In this document: positions 26,905-34,903 of the stretch, in pieces
Numbering within the stretch: position 1 is the first letter of the stretch
Layout of the letters: the number at the start of each line of letters is the position of its first letter
From: Lachnospiraceae bacterium
Lineage (GTDB): Bacteria; Bacillota; Clostridia; Lachnospirales; Anaerotignaceae
NCBI GenBank assembly: GCA_019422065.1
Contig: JAHZEA010000005.1
Span: 92,561-156,560, forward strand
Direction of reading: 5' to 3'
Length of the DNA: 64,000 nucleotides
Program-made: the position numbers and the translations under genes
Notes under the pieces: generated by a model
The model's input: only the letters and a program-made list of their open reading frames with translations
The model's database searches: none
What the model was told of the DNA's origin: nothing

Positions 26905-27152
26905 TCTATCATATTTACTGCTAAAAAATCAAATATTTCAATAAGAAACTGCATTAATCTTTTTCTACAAATACCATAAAATATTATTTTTATATAGTAA
27001 TCAGTTAATTTTCTCAACATATGTATAGCTTCCGCTTCTAGTATTTCAACTTCTAATTCACCACATATTTTCCTAAATATTTGAATTATATCTTTTCTTG
27101 TAATATATAAATTTTCTTCTATATTTGGTTGCAAATACTTTTCTGTATTCAC
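26901..27152 (-). CDS. Doubtful 83-codon open frame upstream of fructokinase
   Basis: An 83-residue reading frame rich in Ile, Leu, Glu and Lys with no recognisable family. It has no ribosome site ahead of its ATG, and its last codons overlap the fructokinase promoter. It may be a decayed gene or chance. I list it because the 27153-27441 stretch next to it holds no other gene. Confidence 0.2.
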   Translation of the reverse strand: MNTEKYLQPNIEENLYITRKDIIQIFRKICGELEVEILEAEAIHMLRKLTDYYIKIIFYGICRKRLMQFLIEIFDFLAVNMID

Positions 27153-27350
27153 ATCAACAACTTAAATAAGCTGTTTGTTTTATTTAGTTTTTCACATAGT
27201 TTAAAACCTTTAATTTACTTTTTTGATGCATCTGGCAAATCAGTCTTTTTAGCATCATAGAATTTTTCATTTACCAATATGTTTTATCTAGCTCTAACAT
27301 AACCAAGGTTTATCTATGATGAACACCAATTAAAACAAAACTAAACATTA

Positions 27351-27441
27351 TTCATTGTAATTAATGTTGTATTATAATCATTTTTCATTGTAATTTTTGT
27401 AATTACTGAGTTTACTATATATAAAAGCTCAGTAAGGAGGA
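27351..27441 (+). promoter_or_regulatory. Upstream region of the broken ATPase gene
   Basis: TTCATTGTAATT occurs exactly at 27351-27362 and 27384-27395, 33 bases apart (about three helical turns). A hairpin ACTGAG (27405-27410) / CTCAGT (27428-27433) lies just before the AAGGAGG ribosome site, with a TATATA-rich loop. Together these look like an operator-promoter region left from the formerly intact gene. Confidence 0.35.
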
Positions 27442-27447
27442 ATGTCC

Positions 27448-27954
27448 ATGTACCGAACAGCCATAGAAAAACTATACAAATGGAAAAACAGCAAACATCG
27501 AAAGCCATTAATAATAGAAGGTGCAAGGCAGGTAGGAAAAACCTGGCTCATGAAGGAATTTGGCAGCAAAGCTTATAGCAACACAGTGTATATCAACTTT
27601 GATTCCAATTCCATAATGACAGAGCTTTTTGCTTCAGACCTTAACACAGATAGGCTAATTATGGGGATAGAGCTGTATGTGGGCAGAAAAATTGACCCGA
27701 ATAATACACTTTTAATTTTTGACGAAGTGCAGGAAGTGCCAAGAGCATTATCATCTCTTAAATATTTTTATGAAAATGCACCTCAGTATCACATTGTTTG
27801 TGCCGGGTCGCCCTCTCTAATTCTAAGAGTACGCCTTATTTCTTTTGGTATTACAATTCGACCAAGGTCGTCAATTCTTCTTACAATCCCTGTAGCTTTC
27901 ATTCTACATCCTCCTGTATCTTTTTTAAACGGAATTCTAATTCCGTTCTTTTAA
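27448..27954 (+). pseudogene. AAA_14 ATPase truncated by the repeat (chimeric frame)
   Basis: The first 119 codons are a typical AAA_14 ATPase of another subgroup from the one at 13.5 kb: KPLIIEGARQVGKTWLMKEFG (Walker A), TLLIFDEVQEVPRAL (Walker B) and YHIVCAGS (sensor). At base 27805 the sequence switches to the antisense of spoVT; the frame continues 50 codons of meaningless sequence to a stop at 27954. The rest of the ATPase, including DUF4143, is missing from this window. The six bases GGGTCG at the join fit both parents, which suggests microhomology. The ribosome site and start are intact (ATG 27448). Confidence 0.9.
27789..27902 (-). pseudogene. Truncated second copy of spoVT
   Basis: The duplicate carries the spoVT ribosome site, start and first 33 codons, then reads AQTM and stops at 27789-27791 in the antisense of the ATPase. 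The product would be a 37-residue fragment, too short for the AbrB DNA-binding dimer. It keeps the predicted sigma-G promoter at 27969-27998. Confidence 0.9.
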
Positions 27955-28051
27955 TCTTTTTGTACTTGTAGTATTTGTATTGAGTAAAAAATTATACAAA
28001 AAAGGAAGATACAAAGAGTTGTTGAATATTGGAAAAGTAATTCAGAATTAT
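27805..28051. repeat. Right copy of the 247-bp exact direct repeat
   Basis: Identical to 12695-12941. On its left it is joined to the truncated ATPase, on its right to the remnant of a serine recombinase. Both joins are foreign to spoVT, so this is the derived copy. Confidence 0.97.
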
Positions 28052-28057
28052 TTTCAA

Positions 28058-28530
28058 TATATTTTTATTAATTTCAGTATATATTATTCTAACATACCTG
28101 CCAAGCAAGTCCATATAATATGTATCTTTTACAGCTTTTTCAAATCCTTAGTAATACAATCTGCGTATATATGCCGGCTTTAAATTACTTAGGCTCATGG
28201 AAAACATGGGGATTCCGCAGTCACCACAGTATAAAAAACGGGAATACACATTATCATATTTTTTACACCCCTGTAATGGGAACGTGTTTTTTCTTCTGTT
28301 CCTGTGCCATAGCAAAAACTTGTTTACCTATAATGGCTTCGTGGTGATTTTCAAATACAATATAATCAATCTCGTTTTCTTAAATTCCATTTATGGTAAT
28401 TATTCTCCACTCGTTTTTGCTTTTATTTTTGCTATTTTTAATATCCCCAGCCTTCGTTATAGCGAGTAAATATTGTCTGCACTACCTGCGCTGCCACCTG
28501 ATTTATAGAAAGTTTCATGATTTTAGTATT
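28058..28530 (-). pseudogene. Decayed large serine recombinase
   Basis: Translated in shifting frames on the minus strand, this stretch reads like the middle of a large serine recombinase. QVVQTIFTRYNEGWGY (about 28440-28500) corresponds to the conserved helix before the recombinase domain. IDYIVFENHHEAIIGKQVF (about 28310-28380) is the usual IVENHHEPIIS-type motif. FLYCGDCGIPMFSM (about 28190-28240) is the zinc ribbon. Frameshifts and stops separate the parts, and the catalytic N-terminal domain is not found. These enzymes integrate phages and transposons. It marks past mobile-element activity at the island's right edge. Confidence 0.72.
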
Positions 28531-28657
28531 TTAATAATAATATAGTCCATATGGTACAGCATAATTATAATTTCTATTCAGCATAGAAATTAGACCTTTT
28601 TACATTAAAAAGTATTAAATATATCATTCAAACGAAATCATCGCGTCTATAAAAAAG

Positions 28658-28695
28658 CCCATCCATTTCGTTAATGGTATAACGAAACAGATGGG
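28658..28695 (-). terminator. Intrinsic terminator of the stalk-protein gene
   Basis: A long stem, CCCATC / GATGGG plus TTTCGTTA / TAACGAAA with small bulges, followed on the minus strand by GCTTTTTTAT. It is about 70 bases beyond the stop of the secreted stalk-domain gene. A second 9-bp hairpin (AATTTCTAT / ATAGAAATT) lies at 28569-28591. Confidence 0.82.
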
Positions 28696-28768
28696 TTCCA
28701 TAAAATGCCCTGCTAAGCGAAAGAGGTGTTTTTTACTGTATAGAATTGTTCACTCTAAAAATTACTAT

Positions 28769-29800
28769 TTATGCAGTAAAACCTTTTGCAGTATCCAAAG
28801 TAACTTTTCCTGTTGTGCTGTCATATGAATAGCCAATGTTCAGCAGCTGCGCTAAGTCTTTTACTTTGAAATAATTCTTTCCTGCAATAGTATATGCTTT
28901 TAAATTAACTTCTTTACTATTGAGATACATTTTGGAATTACTGCCAACTGCATTTATGGTGTCATAATCAAATAGCGGTGTATTTACATCTACAATTATG
29001 CCTGTTTCTGCATACATTTTTTCGCCTTCAGCAATTCTTCTCAAACGTTCTTTATCCGCCTGAAGTTCTGTGCCAACCAATGTATAAGCCTTGCCAGTTG
29101 TCAAAGTCACAGCTTCTTTACCAGCATCATAACCAACAGCAAACTCTTTTGCAGAATCGTTCAATGCTGCTGCAAAATCTCTGATAGAAATATAAGATTC
29201 GTCATTTATTGTAAAGCTTTCAAATGTAACTTCTTTACCATCTACAGTTGTATCAAGAGGAAGTCTTACTGCTCTTTCCATATCTGGATTTCCTGCATCA
29301 TAAATACGATAGGAGTATGTCACATTGTAAGGTGCTCCACCGTCCATAAAATCAACCTGAATCTGGTATACACAATTTCTCAGATTACCAGCATAAGTTG
29401 TACCAAAGAATTTTTCAGGAGAAATTTTAACTGTTGTCTGTTCAGATGACAAAGTACCACCTGTCAGGCATCCTGTATAATCTACAATACGATTATTATC
29501 ATCTACAAAATACAGATACGCATACCAATCCAATTCTCCCTGATAGCTTGGCTTCTTTGAGAGCGTAAGTGTGCTGTTGTCTGTAACATAGTTCATTGTA
29601 ACATTTAGCGGGTCGTTTCCTTCATCACCTGGAATTGCCCAAGGATAACTTACTCTTTCTTCCATAGAAGTGATTTCACCGGAAAAGTTTGCATTTACAG
29701 GACTTTCCACTGCCATTGCAGTTACAGGAAATGCTGTCAGCACCATTACTGCCGCTAATGCCATTGCCCCAAATCTAGATTTCAATATTTTTGTTTTCAT
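28769..29800 (-). CDS. Secreted protein with copper amine oxidase-like stalk domains
   Basis: A 343-residue secreted protein. The signal peptide (basic start, hydrophobic core MALAAVMVLTAFPVTAMA) is cleaved after AMA. The middle is a beta-rich region of unknown kind (about residues 35-170). The C-terminal half has two copper amine oxidase N-terminal-like stalk units: FTINDESYISIRDFAAALN and YTIAGKNYFKVKDLAQLLN, each followed by a short hairpin. In Bacillota such units are surface or wall-associated and not copper enzymes. The start is the ATG at 29798-29800 with TAGGAGG upstream. It lies downstream of the sigma factor-LRR gene, which may control it. Confidence 0.82.
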   Translation of the reverse strand: MKTKILKSRFGAMALAAVMVLTAFPVTAMAVESPVNANFSGEITSMEERVSYPWAIPGDEGNDPLNVTMNYVTDNSTLTLSKKPSYQGELDWYAYLYFVDDNNRIVDYTGCLTGGTLSSEQTTVKISPEKFFGTTYAGNLRNCVYQIQVDFMDGGAPYNVTYSYRIYDAGNPDMERAVRLPLDTTVDGKEVTFESFTINDESYISIRDFAAALNDSAKEFAVGYDAGKEAVTLTTGKAYTLVGTELQADKERLRRIAEGEKMYAETGIIVDVNTPLFDYDTINAVGSNSKMYLNSKEVNLKAYTIAGKNYFKVKDLAQLLNIGYSYDSTTGKVTLDTAKGFTA

Positions 29801-29914
29801 AATACGTCCTCCTAAGTAAATATTTTTAAAGTAACTTTGTCTGTGGAGCAAAGATTGCCCTTTTTATTCTGTCAAACGAAAAAATTATATTTTTAACTGT
29901 TTTTATAATTATGA

Positions 29915-29938
29915 AGAATTAAATCCATACTTTCTGTA
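29915..29938 (-). promoter_or_regulatory. Conserved upstream motif, copy A
   Basis: A 24-base stretch about 115 bases before the stalk-protein gene matches 20 of 24 bases of 32056-32079, about 230 bases before the sigma-factor gene, in the same orientation. The shared minus-strand core is TATGGATKTAATTCT. It may be a binding site for the linked sigma factor or for another common regulator. Confidence 0.35.
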
Positions 29939-30053
29939 TTAATCAAAAATACTTATTTCCATCTGACATTTTTTAGACACATAAAAAAATCAATTGGTTT
30001 TATATTTTTAAAAAATTTTGAAAAAAATTTTTATTTTCCCGTAATTTTTCATT

Positions 30054-31829
30054 TCAATCCTCAAATATTTTTTGGTAAACTTCATCTGAAACCACTATAT
30101 GACGCTCCATCATCATATCATTATCAGTTTGTTGCCCATCTACCATAAAATACCTTTCATCTCCGTTTTCTTCATCTGTTACAAGCACTCCCATGGCTTC
30201 CAGCGCTGGTAATTGCTGTAAAATACTAATATCAGCATTTCCAGTAACACCTGTCAAGTACAGACTTCTTAAATGCTGCAAATTAGAAAAAGCAGACAGG
30301 TCTGTCACCTGTGTCAATTTCAAATCGCACCATTCCAGTGCAGGCATACCTGATAAGAAAGAAATATCAGAATATCCCTCATAAGTCATACCATCTAACA
30401 TACGCAAGTTTTGCAGTGTATCCAAACCCGTGTAAATTGTTCCCCATTCATCTGCTGATTGTGTAATCAAAGCCAAGGATTGTAACTGAGGGAAATTAGA
30501 AAAATCCAAACTGCCCTGTGCAACATTTGGCATTAAAATATACAAGTCCTTTAAGTTATGCAGTTGATTAACTGCATCCCAATTATCCATTTTTACACCT
30601 GTCAGAGCAAGATATTCCAAGTCGTGATTAAGTAGTGCTTCTGGATTCTCTACCGTAACAAAATCAAGTTGAATACTCTCTAAGTTTGTAAATAAGGAAA
30701 GGTCTGACAAATCGACTGTTGGCCATTGTGTATCAGGGTTATCTAAAGCTTTTATAAAAGGTGATTCTTCGGACTCAATCATACCGCCAATATACAGCTT
30801 GCCTTCATAAAAACATATCTCATCTATGTTTTCTACATCACTTTGATGAATTTCTCCAACTTCCAAGCCTGTAGCTTCTGCAAAAGCTGCTTCAAACTGA
30901 GAATCCTGAAATTCCAAAGCAGGGTCATTCAATGTTATAGCGGCCGTAACCCCTGCTGCGGCAACAACAGCGGCAGCTCCAGCAATAATCATTTTCGCTT
31001 TTACCCCAATCATAGCTGCTGACTTAACTACACTTGCTGCTGTACCAACATTTCCAACTGTTTCTACAGTACCAGCACCGCTTGCTGTTCCTATTGATAC
31101 ATTGCCTGCATTGGCTGCACCCGTACTGGCATAAGCTGCAGTAGAAGCAATCTCTTTGGAAATTTCTGTCCATTGCACTTTGAAATCCAATCCTTTTGGA
31201 ATATCCTTTGCATATCCAGAAAAGAGCAGACCAAGAGGTACCAATGTATGCAGGCGGATATCTGTTCTTTTTTCCAAAGACAAAATACTTTCCTTCAATT
31301 TCTTACGGGAATAATTTAAGCGGCTTTTTACCGTACCCACAGAACATTCCTGTGCCTGTGCCACCTGCTCCGTACTAAGTCCCGAAAAATAATACAGCAT
31401 TACACATTCCCGCTGCTCATCAGGCAATTCATCAATCATTTGAAGAACCAAGCGGCGTTTTTCTTCATTGTCTAAAACAGTTTCCGGAATGATTGCTTCG
31501 TTTGTATCCTCAATATTTTCAAAATAATCCAGCTCATCTTCTTCACCCACAGAAGGTTTTACAAACCGATTTCGAGAACGAAGCAGGTTTTTACTTCTGT
31601 TTGCCACAATCTGAGCAAACCAAGAAGAAAATGCCTCAGGATTTTGCAGACTGTCTAACGCACGAAAAGCAACAATATAGCTTTCCTGCAAAATATCCAT
31701 AGCGTCATCCGCATTCTGTAACAACTTCAAAGCCAGATAATATGCCCTTTGGTATGTAGCTTTATAAAGTTCTTCTTGAGCTGCTTTATCTCCTTTTTGT
31801 GCCAGTGCCACCAATTCCTTTTGTTCCAT
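30054..31829 (-). CDS. Membrane-tethered ECF-type sigma factor with outer LRR-like domain
   Basis: A 591-residue fusion. Residues 1-190 are a sigma-70 family factor of the ECF type: region 2 with DAMDILQESYIVAFRAL, region 4 with LPDEQRECVMLYYFSGLSTEQVAQ and a helix-turn-helix GTVKSRLNYSRKKLKE. A Gly/Ala/Ser-rich linker (about 225-275) leads to one membrane helix (280-300). The remaining 290 residues would face outside and hold leucine-rich-repeat-like units (about 365-540), such as NLESIQLDFV, DLEYLALTGV, NLRMLDGM and HLRSLYLTGV. The protein can sense an outside signal and act on RNA polymerase in one chain. The ATG has AAAGGGG upstream. Sigma and membrane parts are secure; the LRR call is by periodicity. 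Confidence 0.85.
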   Translation of the reverse strand: MEQKELVALAQKGDKAAQEELYKATYQRAYYLALKLLQNADDAMDILQESYIVAFRALDSLQNPEAFSSWFAQIVANRSKNLLRSRNRFVKPSVGEEDELDYFENIEDTNEAIIPETVLDNEEKRRLVLQMIDELPDEQRECVMLYYFSGLSTEQVAQAQECSVGTVKSRLNYSRKKLKESILSLEKRTDIRLHTLVPLGLLFSGYAKDIPKGLDFKVQWTEISKEIASTAAYASTGAANAGNVSIGTASGAGTVETVGNVGTAASVVKSAAMIGVKAKMIIAGAAAVVAAAGVTAAITLNDPALEFQDSQFEAAFAEATGLEVGEIHQSDVENIDEICFYEGKLYIGGMIESEESPFIKALDNPDTQWPTVDLSDLSLFTNLESIQLDFVTVENPEALLNHDLEYLALTGVKMDNWDAVNQLHNLKDLYILMPNVAQGSLDFSNFPQLQSLALITQSADEWGTIYTGLDTLQNLRMLDGMTYEGYSDISFLSGMPALEWCDLKLTQVTDLSAFSNLQHLRSLYLTGVTGNADISILQQLPALEAMGVLVTDEENGDERYFMVDGQQTDNDMMMERHIVVSDEVYQKIFED

Positions 31830-31891
31830 ATGTGTTTTCCCCTTTACAAGAAATTTGTACCTATGCCCAATGAAATTACCATATTAAAACA

Positions 31892-31920
31892 ATTATATAT
31901 AAAAACGTATTTTTCAACAA
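31892..31920 (-). promoter_or_regulatory. Predicted promoter of the sigma-factor gene
   Basis: TATAAT (31892-31897) with TTGTTG (31915-31920) 17 bases upstream on the minus strand, about 60 bases before the start codon. The -35 is weak. Confidence 0.5.
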
Positions 31921-31929
31921 TAAAACAGA

Positions 31930-32416
31930 TTTTTTCATTATTTTTAGGAAGTTATACTATGGTGCTGTACCAATCCTTTTTCTGTCAATTACTATATAAA
32001 ATTCGGCTCTTTTCCTTTACAAGTTAATTACATAATTTTAAAATTTGACAGTTCCAGAATTACATCCATATTTTCTACATATAAATAAGTACATATTATA
32101 AAATATCCCGTATTTTTTCTAATTTTTCCCATTTGATTTGCATTAGGCAGGTAGGTAGGCTTTTTATTTTTGACCGAAGAACAACAGGCGGGACTGTTTT
32201 GTTACTCCCTATTCTTTTGCGCCCCCTTTTCCTGCCTTGCAAATCCTGTGAGCGCCCCTCACATTTATCAGACACATACAAATCAATATTAGTTTTATTT
32301 TTTTGAATATTTGAAAATAAAAAGGCGCCATAAACTTATGTTCAGACACCTTTTTGTTACGTATTTAATTAAATTCAATAAAATATATAAACTAACCTAT
32401 TTCTTTTCAGATTCGC
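31930..32416. other. Gap with motif copy B, a GC-richer patch and a terminator
   Basis: The motif shared with 29915-29938 lies at 32056-32079. From about 32120 to 32275 the base composition rises sharply compared with the surroundings, and a 61-codon minus-strand frame (32096-32281) spans it. It has no ribosome site and I do not accept it as a gene. At 32319-32355 a hairpin (AAAAAGG / CCTTTTT enclosing CATAA / TTATG) is the likely terminator of the FUSC gene. Nothing else is seen. Confidence 0.5.
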
Positions 32417-34372
32417 CTAAATTTTCCAATTATGTTTAGCCGCTATTGGGTGCAGTGCATTTATAAGAATGCAGGCATTATTTAAGTAATTATTTATCAT
32501 ATTTTTCAATTCTCCAGTAGGAATTTTATCTGTTTTAACAGCAGTTAAACCTTTCTTAGGCGGAGAAAGCTGAGAACGAATTTTTTCAGACAGTTCTCCA
32601 AGAGGTGAATATTCTTCTTTACTTAATGCACCAAGTTGAACCAAACATTCTACCTGCTCAAGCTCTGAAAACATATTCCACATTGTAATTTGCATAGTAT
32701 TATAATTTTCTTTTTCCTCTGATGGCAGCTGATTTATATAAGATGAAACTTCGTGGTATACCATATAAAATTGAGAGAGCATCTCACTAAATAACGCCGG
32801 GTCTATTTTTTCTCGTAAGCTTCTTTCTACTACTCCCCAATATACAGATTGCAGATAGAACAAAGAATGAATATTTCTTGTAAATTGCTGCTCCCGTCGG
32901 CTAGGCAAAAGAAAACAATTAACTATTAAAACAAGCATTACCGCCAAAGCCAGATAGAACAGCCTTAGTTCAATAGCTTCCATTTCTCCTACAGTAAGAG
33001 TTGCCATTGTTAATGCAAAAGATGTTGAAAATATGGGGTGAACCCAAGTTCCCGGTGTGCAGCAATACATTAGAGCAATCATTATTAAAGAAAAAATAAA
33101 TACTCCGGTTAATCCGGGCAAATAAGGATAGATTATATGTACCAATAAACAAGCTATTACTGTGCCTACAGGACGAGTTATCATACGGTGTGTGCTTTCC
33201 TCATAACTTGGCTGCAGCAACAAAAATGCATGCAGCGGAAACCAATAAGTATGCTCAAAGTCCCACAGAAAACTTACAGTACAACTTACTATTAACACTA
33301 CAGACAAACGTATTGCAAAACGAAATTCAAAGCTTTCTGGTGAGAAACGTTGTTTTATCTGTACTAAAAATTCTTCTTTTGTTGGCAAACTAAAATATGG
33401 ACGTTGTGCAGAAGAAATAGGCTCTCTGCACAAAAGAAGCAGTGTATGCAAAACGCTGCGGTAAAAAATTCTTAATCTGCCTTGCGGAAGTTGCGAGCTG
33501 TCAAGCAAATGCTGAATATTCTCAGACAGCTTTTCAAATTCAGTCTGGCTTCGTGCTTTATCTAAATTGAATACAAGCTGAGATAATGTTTCCATAACTT
33601 CTGAAAAGTTTGGTGTTTTGCAAACTTCTTGCCAAACACTCTCATCAGCTACCAAATAATATGCTCTTTGGAATAATAAAGCGAACAAATGACAATATCT
33701 TTGTTCTTGAGCTGATATATTAAATAAAGTATGTCTGCTATGCCCCAGTCGGTGAAGCATTTGTGCTTTTTCATACAGTTCTTTACGAGCATTAAAAGAT
33801 GCATCCTGCTCTTTAGAAAGCTTATTCAGCAGTTGAGAAAGAAACAACAAAGAATTTGAAATTTGCTTAGAAGGTGTTACCACTCTAAAGCATAAATTAG
33901 AATACAAAATTAATGCAAGAATTAACAAAGCAGTGCAAAGAAATGTGGCTGCAAACATATAAAAAAATTCACTTGATGCCAGCGGACGCAGCTCTAAAAA
34001 TACAAAAGTCATTGCAAAACCAAGATAACCTTTTGGCGTAAACTGACTGCTTTTCCAAAACACAAGAAATACCGGCACTGCAAGGTTTAGTAATATACAT
34101 AAAAATACATTACGAGTAGCCAAAAATGCCAAAAAACAAAGAATAAGTGATACTAAGAATATACGTATATAGTCTAAAGTATTGTTATACTGTTTGCGAC
34201 GGATTTGGAATATTGTTGTAGAACATGCAACAGCCATAACATATTGCTGACCAAACAATATGCTGACTAGCAAAAACTGCACAATATAAAAGAGAATAGT
34301 TGGAAAAGCCTCTTTTAACCTGCCTAAAAACATTTCACAGTATTTATTTATTTTGCAGTGGACAATATCCAT
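32417..34372 (-). CDS. FUSC-family (aromatic acid exporter-like) membrane protein
   Basis: A 651-residue membrane protein of the fusaric acid resistance/aromatic acid exporter type. An N-terminal group of hydrophobic segments (residues 25-165) is followed by a long cytoplasmic helical part (170-340) and a second membrane group (355-495) with the FUSC motif RPVGTVIACLLVHII, then a soluble C-terminal tail. Family members export aromatic acids or related toxic compounds; the substrate here is unknown. AGGGGGA precedes the ATG. It stands alone and is divergent from the XRE regulator, which might control it, but nothing proves that. Confidence 0.83.
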   Translation of the reverse strand: MDIVHCKINKYCEMFLGRLKEAFPTILFYIVQFLLVSILFGQQYVMAVACSTTIFQIRRKQYNNTLDYIRIFLVSLILCFLAFLATRNVFLCILLNLAVPVFLVFWKSSQFTPKGYLGFAMTFVFLELRPLASSEFFYMFAATFLCTALLILALILYSNLCFRVVTPSKQISNSLLFLSQLLNKLSKEQDASFNARKELYEKAQMLHRLGHSRHTLFNISAQEQRYCHLFALLFQRAYYLVADESVWQEVCKTPNFSEVMETLSQLVFNLDKARSQTEFEKLSENIQHLLDSSQLPQGRLRIFYRSVLHTLLLLCREPISSAQRPYFSLPTKEEFLVQIKQRFSPESFEFRFAIRLSVVLIVSCTVSFLWDFEHTYWFPLHAFLLLQPSYEESTHRMITRPVGTVIACLLVHIIYPYLPGLTGVFIFSLIMIALMYCCTPGTWVHPIFSTSFALTMATLTVGEMEAIELRLFYLALAVMLVLIVNCFLLPSRREQQFTRNIHSLFYLQSVYWGVVERSLREKIDPALFSEMLSQFYMVYHEVSSYINQLPSEEKENYNTMQITMWNMFSELEQVECLVQLGALSKEEYSPLGELSEKIRSQLSPPKKGLTAVKTDKIPTGELKNMINNYLNNACILINALHPIAAKHNWKI

Positions 34373-34903
34373 TACATATTCCCCCTAGTTTAAATAACTT
34401 TTTAACTTCTTTTATTTATGACTATTTATCAATTTGTTTATTGTATATTTTTCAAATAAGCTAAAATGTTTGATTAATATTTAAGCAAAACGTAATTTAC
34501 CTAAAAAATTAATTTATGGTTTATTAACGGTATCAAACCCAATTCAAATATTAAAAATATCAAAATCAGCGCATTGTGCTACATAAAAATAATAAAAGAA
34601 ACTTCAACAAATATGTTCTATCCTATTTATAGGAAATAAATGAAACACTATCATGTTGAAGTTTAAATAATATAATAACACAACAATATCAAATTTTGAA
34701 GGTTTTATTATAAACATTTATGTTGTTATTAATAATTTGTTTTAAAAGTTCGCACATTCTTACTTAAAATGCAAAACTATTTAGTTCTTAATTAGTCAAA
34801 TTCTTAAAGCAGACTAAATGCAACCAATAGTTGCTAAATTGTTGGTAGAAGCAACACAGTTTTTAATATAAAATAAAGTCAAAAATATAAGGAGGTAAAC
34901 CAA
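34373..34903. other. Divergent intergenic region with a nested inverted repeat
   Basis: No gene seen. The perfect 11-bp inverted repeat AAACTTCAACA (34599-34609) / TGTTGAAGTTT (34654-34664) encloses a second hairpin TCCTA / TAGGA (34621-34634). The rest is AT-rich and must contain the promoters of both divergent genes, which I could not place with confidence. Confidence 0.5.

Noticed and set aside
27980..28183. A 67-codon plus-strand frame crossing the right end of the 247-bp repeat.
   Set aside because: It joins unrelated sequence at the repeat boundary, lies opposite the recombinase remnant and has no ribosome site.
28769..29800. A copper amine oxidase.
   Set aside because: Only the small N-terminal-like stalk units are present; no catalytic domain or copper-binding histidines.
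32096..32281. A 61-codon minus-strand frame rich in Arg and Lys.
   Set aside because: No ribosome site, no recognisable family, and its compositional oddity is better treated as a DNA patch (see findings).
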